From positions 86,281,561-86,345,560 of the forward strand of contig NC_088775.1 in assembly GCF_954871325.1 (NCBI RefSeq): a DNA stretch of 64,000 bases, read 5' to 3'. Every line of letters begins with the position of its first letter. Position 1 is the stretch's first letter. The notes under the pieces were generated by a model. The model did no database searches. It was not told the origin of the DNA and saw only the letters and a program-made list of their open reading frames with translations. Position numbers and translations under genes: made by a program. The DNA is from Gordionus sp. m RMFG-2023. Lineage: Eukaryota; Nematomorpha; Gordioida; Chordodea; Parachordodidae. Positions 45,040-56,067 of the stretch are shown in pieces.

Positions 45040-45610
45040 GATTAAGTACATGGAAGTCCATATTCTTCACATCAATGATATAGCTGAACGTTTGGTTAGA
45101 GTTTTTAAATATGTATGAATAAAAACACGAGAAAGAATTCGAAACCGGACATAGCTACTTTTCTATACAATTACCGTTATACACCGGGGGCCAAAACCAA
45201 CAAAGTCCAGCATCCTAGAAGATTGCTAGAGCAAATACTTGAGCGAGGGAATGAGAAAAAGAAGTTAAAATATTACACTCAAAATTTAGAGAAAATAAAA
45301 AAGTGTGGTCGCTCATTACAATAATTGAGAAGAAAAAAGGAAAAAAACCAATATTTAAAACATTTAGGTAATAGATGGCCTAACGACTACCATGTTAATT
45401 AGTAAGAAAAATAACGGAAAATATATTAATTGAAAAGTAGGAATTAGAAGAGAGAACTGAAGAAAAGAGAGAAAACAAAGATGACGTAGTAAACAATAAC
45501 GATGAAATAAACCTAAAGGAGAGAAAGATAGGAAAATAATACAAATTAAGAAGCTGAAGGAAGTGTTTCAGAAAAATCAGAAACTACAATAGGTCAATAT
45601 CGATAAATTA
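45040..45610 (+). mobile_element. Ty3/Gypsy-type retrotransposon fossil, integrase end
   Basis: Plus-strand sequence resembles the C-terminal half of a Ty3/Gypsy integrase and what follows it in such elements. Clearly broken and isolated; no long terminal repeats or other pol domains were found beside it. Old. Assignment rests on short similarity, and limits are approximate. Confidence 0.55.
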
Positions 45611-45989
45611 GATTGTTAATTTATTATTATTTTTGATTTTTTGTAATTTGATATAATACGTAAAAATAGATAATTTTTAGTTAATTATAGTGGAAAAGGA
45701 AATGAAATTAAATCAGTTTTTAGTTACTTTTAAAATTGATAAACTTCAATTAAAAATAGTTTTTTCCACCCTTCTTCTTGTCATCAAAACATAAAAATTA
45801 AATGAAGTTTTCTTTTTATATCTTTCTTTTGTTTGTCTTAAATACATAAAAATTAAATAAAGTTTTTCTTTTTTTTGAGTTAAGTAAAAAGTAAAACATA
45901 TGGTTTTTGTGTTTTCTTTTACTTATAAATGTTTCTTACTTTTGGAATGCTTAGTAGAGTGTACGGCAAATATAAGTTAGATATTTAGG
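45611..45989. other. AT-rich spacer
   Basis: Two loose copies of AAAATTAAATRAAGTTT near 45790 and 45852 are the only pattern. Confidence 0.4.
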
Positions 45990-46019
45990 TCTGGGAGATA
46001 GCCCTGCATCCAGAGGTAT

Positions 46020-46205
46020 AAAATATTTCTGGTCGTTTTTTCGACTCCAACTCAAAGTTTGGGTCGTTTTTTTCGACTTCGACTCAGGGTTCAAGCCAAA
46101 AAAACGACCTCGACACAAAATATGGGTCGTTTTTTTCGACTCCGCCTCAAAGTTTGGGTCGTTTTTTCGACACACAATCAAACATAGGGTCGTTTTTTAC
46201 GACTC
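46020..46205 (+). repeat. GGGTCGTTTTTT motif cluster, left arm
   Basis: Five to six copies of (GGGTCG)TTTTTTCGACTC alternating with CAAAGTTTGGGTCG. Matched in inverse at 49130-49260. The GTCG..CGAC motifs make each unit weakly palindromic. Confidence 0.85.
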
Positions 46206-46239
46206 CAACTTATTTGAATTTTATAACGCAAATGGTTAA

Positions 46240-46915
46240 AAATAGATATTGTAAAATGTAAAATTAAAATTTCAGTGAAGATGTACCATAGGAAAGTGAC
46301 AATTGTCATAATCGTTATTTTTGAACTTTTTTATTTTTTTTAGACAAATGGGTAAAAATATATTTTGCAAACATGTTAAATTAAAATTTCATTGAAGATG
46401 TACCATAGAAAGTGATAATTGTCATAATCGTTATTTTTGGAACCTTTTTGAATTTTTTTAAGGCAAATTGGGTAAAAATATATTTTGTAAACATGTTAAA
46501 TTAAAATTTTAGTGAAGATGTACCATATGAAAGTGACAATTGTCATAATGGTCATTTTGATATTTTTTTAAGTCAAATGGGTAAAAATATAATTTGCAAA
46601 CATGTTAAATTAAAATTTCATTGAAGATGTACCATAGGAAAATGACAATTGTCATAATCGTTATTTTTGAACTTTTTTGAATTTTTTAAGACAAATGGGT
46701 AAAAATATATATTGTAAACATGCTAAATTAAAATTTCTGTGGAACCATAGAAAAGTGACAATTGTCATAATCGTCATTTTTGAACTTTCAATTTTTTTAA
46801 GGCAAATGAGTAAAAATATATTTGCAAACAGGTTAAATTAAAATTTCAGTGAAGATGTACCATAGGAAAGTGACAATTGTCATAAACGTTTTTTTAAACT
46901 TTTTTCATTATGAAA
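46240..46915 (+). repeat. tandem array of about 107-118-bp units, left arm, 6 copies
   Basis: Each unit contains GACAATTGTCATAATCGTTA (palindromic GACAATTGTC), AAATGGGTAAAAATATA, CATGTTAAATTAAAATTTC and AGTGAAGATGTACCATAGG. GACAATTGTC-type centres lie near 46298, 46415, 46533, 46640, 46755 and 46869. Confidence 0.92.
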
Positions 46916-48699
46916 ATTATTTTCTTATATACATATTTATATCTTGGATATCATTTAATATAAATAAAACTTCTTTGATATAATTTTGTTTTGTGTACTT
47001 TCTAAAAAAATGAAAATCGAAGGAAAGGATTGAATAGCACTTTATTACTTGGAGGGGGAGCTAGCTCCTTTTAAGAAGGTAGGAGCGGGAGTTAGCTATT
47101 TTTAAAAAGGAGCCTTAACAACTCTGGTAATTATAATTTATTTTTGGCTGCTTATTTGAAAAAATAAAATTTTTTTTAAAAATAAAAAGAAACAATGCTT
47201 AAAAAAAATAATAAGTTAGCAAATAATTTAAAAAATAAAAAATATGCGGTAAAAATTAATATTATTATACAGTATTTAACAAAAAAAATTTTAATAAATA
47301 AATATATTCTAAAGATAGGAAACGACAACGAGAAATAATAATTAAATTTATATTATATGCTAATAATATATTTTTTTTTGCCAAAAGTTAAAATTTAAAA
47401 AAACACATTATTCAAAAAATATCTTTGTTTAAAAAAAAATGAACGCCATACAGTTGCAATTTGTGTCGTGCACAATCCCCAATAACGCAGGAAGCTAAAT
47501 TTTATAGATACTCTATGTAGCCAGGAAAGTGTTGAACGTTATTTTTCGACACTTTATACTAACACTTATTGTTTAAACTGAACTTTGAATTTGATTATTA
47601 CGCTAACCATTTTTCTGATAGATGGTATTAAAGTCTACATCTATTAACCGTTTTTAATAGGCTCAAAACGAGCTATTTCCCAACATTACTTAGCTATATT
47701 CAATTTTATATAATTAAATACATATACAAATTATTAAAATTTATAATTAATTCTAAAATCTTTATCTTTAAATTTAATTTTTAAATTAATATTTAGATTT
47801 CATTGTATGCAGGTAGATTTTATCATCAAATACAACTAGTAGCTTCAATGAATATTTTTATATATGTAGTCCAATCTTTAGTCTTTAAATAAAATGTGAA
47901 GAAAAACTGTATGTTCAATAGTTTATGAGTTATATGAGTTTATGTGATAGTTGATTTTCTGGCCCAGTTACTGGCCATAAGATATTTGAATTATAAATTA
48001 AAAATTACAATAAATATATAAACATCTAAAATTATCATCAGAGATCTCTAATGATATTTAAAAAATTATTATCTGGATGTTCGTTCAACCAAGTTATAAG
48101 CTGAATTGGCATTATATTAATTAGGCTGAATCCAAAGGACAACTTAATATGCCAATGTTAACGTTAAATAATACTATATCTAAGCAGGATACCTTAGTTA
48201 GATCTAAAAGACCACTTAGTATAAGATTCTTTTATAAAAAAATATACTATTGAAAATACTCTAGCCTCTATATTAATAAAATAAACTTTCTTATTTAATT
48301 TAATATAATAAAATTTTTATATAAAAATCATTAAAAATATTAATTTAAATAAGAAAGTTTATTTATTCGGATTATACTTTCTGATCGACGCTCTAAAGTT
48401 GGGGATGACATTATATATTATTATTAAGATACAATATAAAATAATATATATTTAAGATTTTAATCATAATTTTATTTGTTGGAAATAGAGATATTTAATA
48501 AAAATTTCAAAGTTGTAAAAAGTGGTTAATAGGATGCTACTTTATTGAATAAATAGCGGAAACCCTTATAAAAACACTATTTGAAATACTAATTTTAAAT
48601 AAAATAAGTTTTCCAAAAATAAATAAGTATTTATATGAAATAGTTTGCCACCATGAAAGGGTTCTTCTATACTAAAATATTAATATAACATGTTTTACA
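46916..48699. other. foldback-like element interior
   Basis: Holds a MITE-end relic at 47040-47110 (read on the minus strand: GAGTTGTTAAGGCTCC..TTTTTAAAAATAGCTAACTC), another near 47645-47690, and part D from about 48000, including the empty Helitron site at 48077|48078. No gene. Confidence 0.5.
48274..48367. repeat. long hairpin, arms of about 27 bp
   Basis: AATAAAATAAACTTTCTTAT.. at the left is matched in inverse by ..ATAAGAAAGTTTATTTATT at the right, with one or two mismatches, around a 40-bp AT loop. It replaces ordinary part D sequence seen at the same place in the other copies. Confidence 0.75.
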
Positions 48700-48709
48700 A
48701 ATAAAATTT

Positions 48710-49130
48710 ACTATTTGATTTAATAGAGTTTAAAAATAATTATGACTTTTGTCACTTTTCTATGGCACATTTTTATTGAAATATTAACATGGCTATTTTA
48801 ATTTTTTCATGGTTTTTCATCACTGAAATATTGATTTATGTTTACAGTATATATTTTTATCTATTTGTTTCAATTAAATTTAAAAAAGTATAACAATAAT
48901 GATTATGACAATTTGTCACATTTATATGGGGCATCTTCACTGAAATTTTAATTTAAATGTTTACAATATATATTTTTACCCATTTGCCTTAAAAAAATTC
49001 AAAAATGACGATTATTACAATTGTCACTTTCCTATGGTACATCTTCAATGAAATTTTAATTTAACATGTTTGCAAATTATATTTTTACCCATTTGCCTTA
49101 AAAAAATTCAAAAAAGTTCAAAAATAACGA
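48710..49130 (-). repeat. tandem array, right arm, 3-4 units
   Basis: Inverted counterparts of the left-arm units: TTTACCCATTTG, TGACAATTTGTCAC / ACAATTGTCACTTTCCTATG and CATCTTCA(C/A)TGAAATTTTAA. Units are centred near 48740, 48910, 49020. Confidence 0.85.
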
Positions 49131-49319
49131 TGTTTGAATGAGAGTCGAAAAAACGACCTAAACTTTGAATCGGAGTCGCTTTTTTCGGCTTGAACTCGGG
49201 TCGAGGTCGAAAAAAAACGACCCAAACTCTGAGTCGAAGTCGGAAAAAATGACCCAAAATTTGTGTCAGCTCTGTTCGAGCCGACTTGGCTAAGCCGATA
49301 AACAACACTAGATATGAGG

Positions 49320-50870
49320 AAGCATTGTTTATATTAAAATGCTTATGTAATTATAAATCACTTACGGAAATAAAAGAAAATTATCCTAATAAAAATTTTA
49401 ATGTCAAAATTATAAAAATAATCATAATAATAATTATCATAGTGACAAAGACAATTATTATAACAGAAATCAATATAATAAATCTAATAATCAAAATTAT
49501 TATGGAAATAAAAAATTAGGTAACAAATATGATAAATAAACACATAACAAAAGAAATAATCATTATAATTATAAATCTCATAATAATAAAAACTTGAAAA
49601 ATATTGAATTAGTACCAAATATTCAAATTGAAATAGATTCTTATAAATTAAAAGAGATAATTATTAGATATAAACATTTAAAAAAATAATAAAATTAAAA
49701 ATTAAAAAAGACTTTGAAAATAAAGAAACTTAAAACAAATATTAAAGAGAGGCAAGGTAAAAGTTAAATATGTTGATGTTAAAGTTTCTAAAAATGTGAT
49801 ATGGATATCATATGTTAAAAATGGAAGGCGAAAGAAAATTTTTTTTATAAAGAACAAGATAAATTATGATATGAAGAAATTGTTTAAATTGAAAAATAAG
49901 GGAGTAAAATTTAAAAATAAAAATTATTGAATTTAATAATAAAAGAAATTATTATATAAAACGCTACAATTCAAAATAATCTATGATTCTATATTCCAAA
50001 ATATGTTTATTATTCTTATTCTATGAATGATTCCAATAAATTATTTATTCCATTATCATTTCAATTATTCTAAAATTATTTTATTCGATATAAATTGTTC
50101 ATAATATATATTTACAATCAATGATAACTAAATATATGGTAATAAATAACGAGATGAACAAGCTAATGTGATGATGATGATCAAGCGAATGATTAGACGA
50201 TCAGGTACGAACAAACCAATGAAAAAGATATGACTGAGGCTAAACAACGAACATAATATTAAATATCTACAATAAAGTAGAAATATTTTAGAGGGGGAAG
50301 AAGTGAACAAGTTTATGGTCAAAATTCACAAGTTCAAAATCGAGAATATGACTAACGACCTAGAAAAAAATTATAAATAAATAAAAAAATAAATAAAATA
50401 TATATATATATATAAATTTGAAAGCGAAATGGAAATGGGATGACCAATACAAATAGCAAATCAACAAACGTTGTTCAACAAACGATGATTCAATGGACAA
50501 ATAAACTCAAGCCGTAAGAAAATTCAATGGTCAAACAAACTTAAGCCGTAAACAAATGACTAATGGAGCAATCGAGATTCAAATGATTAGTGTTGAAGAT
50601 GAGAAACTGAGGAAAGAAGTCACTTAAAAAAGAGGGAAATGTTGAATATGTAAATAAGGTAACCTTTAAAAAAATATATTTTGTACAACCTTAAAAAAGT
50701 TATTTCGTACTTTTCTTTTCATATATGTAAAAACTTTAAATTAACTTAAATTGTTCTTTTCTTAAATTGACCTTAAAATCTTAATTTTACAAATTATTTT
50801 GTATATATGTAAATATTTATAAAAATATAGATTGTAAAATATAATAAAGTTTTCCCCTGCCTTCTGTGTT
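49320..50870. other. spacer with low-complexity Asn/Ile-coding tracts
   Basis: Open pieces at 49286-49519 (start reading EEALFILKCLCNYKSLTEIK) and about 49560-49690 (NHYNYKSHNNKNLKNIELV) are AT-biased and unrecognised. Direct repeats of CAATGGACAAATAAACTCAAGCCGTAAG type (first part TAAACTCAAGCC near 50502, AAACTTAAGCC near 50538) are present. No firm gene. Confidence 0.35.
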
Positions 50871-50879
50871 TCAGATTAG

Positions 50880-52480
50880 ATAACAAAATTTTACAAAATA
50901 TCTCATTGTTTTACAACATCGACTTGCTGGTAAATAATTATTAAATTGTAGTTGAAATATAAGATACGATGCCAATTTTAACTCATAAAGGTTTTTAAGT
51001 CCCTTTTTATAATTTTTTTTTATTAATTTCACAATTATAAATACATTTTTTAAGTTAATTCTGTTACTTACTCATTATAACACATAAAGACATGTAAAAC
51101 CTCTACTATATTATATTAACATTTAAGGGCGTAAGAAACAGGGGGGGGTCAGGAGGACATATACCTCCTTCTCCCTCTCAAAATCTAATAAAGCAAATGC
51201 TGGATATATTTTTCAAAAATATTATTTTTGATATTATTTTATATTTTATGATATTTAATAATATCTCTTTCTTGTTAAATATATATTTCATTTATTTATC
51301 ACATTAATCTAGTAAGTTATTTTATCAATTAATTTAGATTTCAAGTTATCCTTGGCGTAATATTTATCTATTATTTTTAAATTTATAGAAGCGTTAATTT
51401 TATCCACCATTTTAAAAATTCTAGTCAAAGAATAATCATGGATATATGGAAAAATTTTTTACATTTTGATGATGATGAAATTATGAATACTGGTCATTTT
51501 ACAAAAAAGGCAAAAATGTATAAAATAAAATTTCTAAGTATTATATAATATTTACGCTTAGTAATTGAAATCCCTCCCATAATAAATTCAAATATAGAAT
51601 AGTAGGTTAGTTATACTAAATAAATATTTAAGCATTTTAATGATAAAAGTAGAGTAAAATTAATCAAAATGAGCTAATTAAATGATCAATAAAAAAACAT
51701 TTGGTAGATATTTTAAATATTGGGCAAATTAATTTTCATGGGCAGAGACTGTTTTAAAATAATTTGACTGGTATTTAATAAATAATTTCCCATTTTTATG
51801 TGCTTATAGAGGTTTAATATTTTTAAATACCTACTTTGATAATGGACTTAATGATGTAATGAAATCAATTGAACATGAAGAATCTGGTAATAGTAAGGAT
51901 GGAAAAGTAAAAAATCAAGCATACAAATGATACACAAGAGAACAAGAATACTTTAGATATTTATTTTAATAAAATAAAAAAGGAGGGCAGTAACGTGCAG
52001 CAAGAATTTTTTTAAAATAATTTTAATGATGATAATATACACATCTCAATATTTTACTCATAAACTTATAACTAAAATCCTTATAAAGAAACAGAATATA
52101 TAGCCAAATTTTTGGATAATAATATTAGCCTAGAAGAACATATACTTCTTAAAAAGGTATTAAAGATACATTTGATAATTAATAATAAATCTATATTTCA
52201 CCCCTCAATTTTCAATATTCACAAACTTTTTGTGATAATCGAAAGTTAAAATTTCCAAACAGCTATTTTACTAGATGGTTATGGCTAGCATATTCTATCC
52301 GAGACAATGAAACTTATTGCAGGATATGGGTCTTGTTTGTCCGAAGATATGTTGGAAGAAATTTAGTTAAGCTTAAAGACTCCATTCAACAAGTAGTGGA
52401 GACTGGTGTTTTAGACGAGCCGATTTTTATAAAATTGGCTATAGCTTCTGGTTTTTTAAATAATAAAAAAAACAATATAT
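50880..52480 (+). repeat. module C, copy 1, with hAT relic
   Basis: 50880-51905 is duplicated at 61555-62715 (for example ATACATTTTTTAAGTTAATTCTGTTACTTACTC, of which the first 20 bases are shared with small changes). At 51126 AGGGCGTAAGAAACAGGG resembles the hAT-type end AGGGGCGTAAGCAACGGG in the other copy. No matching right end was found. Confidence 0.65.
52060..52480 (+). pseudogene. hAT transposase N-terminal zinc-finger relic (ZMYM1/TTF type)
   Basis: Pieces read FLDNNISLEEHILLKKVLK, then KLKFPNSYFTRWLWLAYSIR and DNETYCRIWVLFVRRYVGRN, ending VLDEPIFIKLAIASGFL. The pattern RKF..W....WL.YS...D.AYC..C..F is the TTF-type zinc finger preceding DUF4371 in ZMYM1-like hAT transposases. One expected Cys (YCxxC) is Trp here. 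One frame change separates the first piece. The catalytic part that should follow is missing; a fragment on the opposite strand at 53690-54115 is from a related element. Confidence 0.6.
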
Positions 52481-53689
52481 GATTAGATACCTAAAACTAT
52501 ACTCTATAGAAGTGCCTTTAAAATTTTAGAATATTATCAATTTTTAAAAAATTTTTTGGAAAATTGAAATTTTGTCCAACAAACCCCAATATTGGGGTGA
52601 GGCAAACCACTTTAAGAAGCTTCCTAAACCATTTGTTTTTTAAGCCCTAATAAATAATAAATTGAAATGTATTTTTATTTATAATAATGATACGTATAGA
52701 ATACTTTCATTATTTTATTGTTCAAAATATCATAATACTTTTTATATGAAATTAATATAAAAAAATTGAAACTTAATTTTGGTTAATTTACATTTTGGAT
52801 ATAAAAAAAATAAGAATCTTAAGGAGAGATTATGATTTCATAGTATAAATCCTAAATACCAATCATAAACAGCCATGAAATTGCCGTTTCAAGATTGAAA
52901 TTTTTTTAATTATTAACTGCCATAATTGACATGCATGGTTTAAGCCCTAGTAGCTCTAAATTGACAAATTATGATTATTCATTTCCTAAATTATAGAAGA
53001 GTGTTTAAACTTTGCTATAAAATTTAATTTATATATAAATGATTACATATTTTAATAAAAATTAAAATTCTGTCATGTAAAAATCTTTTATAAATTTCAT
53101 AAATTTTATTTCTTAAAATTTTTAATAATTAATCATTTCAAAAGACTTTTTGTCTTTAATCGGCATATGATTATAAAATAAATGCCCCGAAAAGACTTTA
53201 TATAAATAAATATAAATTATTTAAACATTTAAAATTTTCATCAATAAAGAAATTGATGTAAATTTATTGTCAACATTTATTTAATATATATCTAATTGTA
53301 ATCTAAACTATCAAAAGTATTCTTTATTTTATAATTCAAATTAATATACAAACGTTGTATTATTAAATATAATAACAACCGATATTTTTTAAAGAGCTGT
53401 TCAAGAAGTAAGATATTTCAATGAAAGTGGAAAAGTTAAAGGTTAGATTAACAGTCGGATCTGATCCGACCCGATTTAACATCTTATCGATTTTTATAAT
53501 ATGCTTTAGAGTTTCATTTTTAATTGTTAATTTTTTGACATATGTGCCAAAACGACTTATTTAATTTTTAACATATATTTTTTTTATTACATTATTATTA
53601 CTAAGATATTTTTGAGTGATTGACCTATTTTTTTTTATTTTAAATTCGGTATAAAAATTGAATCCAACAATATGCTTGCTAAATATCTC
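52481..53689. other. AT-rich spacer
   Basis: Nothing recognisable on either strand. Confidence 0.5.
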
Positions 53690-54115
53690 TTTCAGGCCAT
53701 TGTGATATTTCAGTACGAGCATTAATAATAGGATCATCTAACTCCATTAAAGCTTTTATTGCTTGATGGGGAAGATTCTATTTCGCAGACAAGCTTTTTG
53801 CAATTTTTTTCCCATTGTAAAACAAGGAGTTTCAGAAATAATTCTGTTTAAAATATTTTGTCGCTTGGGGCATTATCTAAACATCTCATAGATGCTAGAT
53901 ATTTTGGTTGATATAAATATAAAAATTTTAATTAAAATAAATAAAATTAAAGCAATTTGATATCAATGGTAAAGAACATGAAGTAGATATTGATAAGTTG
54001 AGCGAATGAGTAGCACAGTGGACATATATAGCTGCTGGACATTTTTTATAAATGCCTGAAGCCAATTGAATTGCGCACTCAGTGCACAGGCCCCACCATA
54101 CCCTAACCCACATAT
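53690..54115 (-). pseudogene. hAT transposase fragment, DUF4371 region
   Basis: Minus-strand frame 54113-53928 reads YKKCPAAIYVHCATHSLNL (about residues 23-41), the VHCAxHSLNL signature of ZMYM1-like hAT transposases, followed by STSCSLPLI. Reading on past stops, a further piece AIKALMELDDPIINARTEIS (about 53765-53706) fits the next conserved stretch, after the position of the usual TRW motif. The gene is frameshifted and isolated: neither N-terminal finger nor dimerisation domain on this strand is nearby in continuity. Confidence 0.65.
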
Positions 54116-54477
54116 CAAATTTATATTTAGTTATATTTTTGAAAAAAGTAATTTTATTATGAGATTAATTATTATTTAAATTTTAAGATTCTCTAAATTA
54201 CATGCTCTAAGGCAGACCCAGTCATGCTTGAAACAGATATATTATATTAAGGTCATGGCAAAATGGCTTAAAATTTATGAGGTAAGGTATTCCAAATATG
54301 ATGGAATACATTTATTGTGAAATTAGATATTAAAATTTAAAAAGAACGCGCTCAAGTAATAATTTTACTTTGAAAAAATAACACAATGCAATAAAAATCC
54401 ATTGATTCTAATATATACTTTTCATATTTTATCATTAATTTATATGTGAATTTGAAATTGTCTATATTTTATAGAAA

Positions 54478-54485
54478 CTAGTCTT
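54478..54485. repeat. target-site duplication, left (CTAGTCTT)
   Basis: Identical to 56060-56067. Confidence 0.93.
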
Positions 54486-56059
54486 CAGTGGCGTATCCAG
54501 GATTTTCTTATAGGGGGGGGAAATTTTTTTGGGGCTTCGCCCCCAAATCCCTTTTACCTGGCCTTCGGCCAGCTTTCCCCGGCCTTCGGCCGGGTCATAT
54601 TTAGCTATTCTATTAAATTATGAATAATTTAATAATAATTATATTTCTATTTTTAACTATTATTTACTAATTCGTGCTTATGGATAGGATATTACAAGCC
54701 TCTTTTTTTATTATTTCAAGTTAGGTATATTATATTTAATAAAGTTTTTTTAAATGTAAAGGTTTATTTATATGTAAAGTTGAAATAAAGTGTAATGTCA
54801 TTTTTTTTATAAAATTTGCTTTAAAAACTAGCCTCAGCTTAAATTCTCATACAATATAAGTAGAATATAATTTTTTTTATTGAAAATACTAATAGTAGTT
54901 TAAAATATTGACTAGAAAATAATTAAATTAACAAGTTTTTTTTAACTTCTTATCAAATACAAGATTTTTAATTATTTCGTTTGTCTTTGGAACCAAATCT
55001 CTGTGTATATTTAACAGAGCTAACCCATTTAGCCGAGATTCAGTACTTCGTAAATATGTTTTCAACCTTCTCAAGTTGGAAAAAGTCCTTTCATTCGTAC
55101 ATGTTGTAATAGGCAAACATGCAAGAATATAAAACAACTTCGAAATATTAGGAAATTGAGCCAAGGTTTCTTTACACCGATTGAGCGCATCAATAGCATG
55201 CTCAGGTAAAATAGCTAAACGTATAAATATTTATACCACAATTCGAATTCACTGATTAAATTTATTTCAGTATCAATCTCATAGGAATAAAATTTTTCTA
55301 AATATTTAATTTTACCAATAGTGGCATTAGAAAATGAAGAAGGATCTTTGGGTAATAAAACTTGAAGATTGCTAAAGACTTGTTTTTTATCTAAAACCCG
55401 TACTTTTATTTGCTATAAAAAAGTATCTAAGAATGGGATGAAAATGGATATTTTAGAATATTCTTCAGTTGAGCCAATATTTATTTTCATCTCAAAAATG
55501 GCCTAGGTGCTAGACGAGGTTTAATTAGTATTATATCATAAAATTTAGCCTTCGATTCAACGTCTAGATAAATATTATGAAAATATTTATCTACATTCAT
55601 TCTTATTGTATCTACCTGTTCATGTATATTTTCCGCCAAATCAATAACTTGAACCAAATCTAAATTTGGTTTTTGTAAATTTTTACAAAGTAGTGAGCTA
55701 AAAATAATTTATTGATGCAACTAGGAGCAATGATAAACTCTGATTGATCAATTGAATTCAATAATGATATCGCTGCTAACGACACATTACTTTTTTTCAT
55801 GCTCAGCCTTATTTATAAATTATCGTTTGATTTCAATCTCTTTGACTAAATATTTTTACATTTTATTAATATTTTTGAATAATATGTTAGAAAATTAATA
55901 TTCAAATATTTGTAAAATTTTGATTTGTGTGGGTAGGGGGGGGGGGGTCTGGGGGGTGGGGGTAAAATTTTTATTAGCTTAAAATGATATTTATGAAAAT
56001 AGTCAAATTTGCGATGGGGGGGAAATTTCCCCCTTTCCCCCGCATTGGTTACGCGCCTG
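54486..56059 (-). mobile_element. hAT element, CAGTGGCGTA family, 1574 bp
   Basis: Left end CAGTGGCGTATCCAGG, right end read inward CAGGCGCGTAACCAATGCGG, with perfect 8-bp duplication CTAGTCTT. GGGGCTTCGCCCC and paired GGCCTTCGGCC palindromes follow the left end, as in the MITE at 20823-21237. It carries the 3' half of a ZMYM1-like transposase on the minus strand. A complete element of this type should be longer than 2.5 kb, so the transposase N-terminus has been lost. Confidence 0.92.
54928..55800 (-). pseudogene. hAT transposase, ZMYM1-like, C-terminal half
   Basis: The last 78 codons (55164-54928) are intact: MAQFPNISKLFYILACLPIT followed by TCTNERTFSNLRRLKTYLRS and RLNGLALLNIHRD, the C-terminal dimerisation domain that lets hAT transposases oligomerise. 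Upstream, in shifting frames with stops, are SLAAISLLNSI (about 55780), a helical stretch, KAKFYDIILIKPRLAPRPFL (about 55550-55491, cf. the MPRLxxRQxHR block) and LAILPEHAIDAL (about 55215). The order is that of ZMYM1/DUF4371 hAT proteins. The N-terminal finger and most of the catalytic core are absent. Confidence 0.85.
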
Positions 56060-56067
56060 CTAGTCTT

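Larger units (their letters stand above)
45990..49311. mobile_element. foldback-like element, best copy, about 3.3 kb
   Basis: Right end, read inward, begins TAGTGTTGTTTATCGGCTTA and continues with GTCGGCTCGAACAGAGC, AGTTTGGGTCGTTTTTTT and CGACTCTCATTCAAACAT, then units with CGTTATTTTTGAAC. The left arm shows the same zones in the same order (GGGTCGTTTTTTTCGACT from about 46020, then the 110-bp units to 46915), but its outermost 100 bp or so are missing. Long inverted arms built of tandem units around a unique middle (46920-48700, with part D at its right) are the layout of foldback elements. No transposase frame is seen, so it would need one supplied in trans; the short ends resemble hAT. 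Confidence 0.7.

Noticed and set aside
46000-46210. GGGTCGTTTTTT cluster as a CRISPR-like array
   Set aside because: Spacing is irregular, units are matched in inverse at 49130-49260, and the context is eukaryotic; it is the arm of a foldback-like element.
51126-56059. One large hAT element from 51126 to 56059
   Set aside because: The strand of the pieces changes, 54486-56059 has its own ends and perfect duplication, and the left tip sequences differ.
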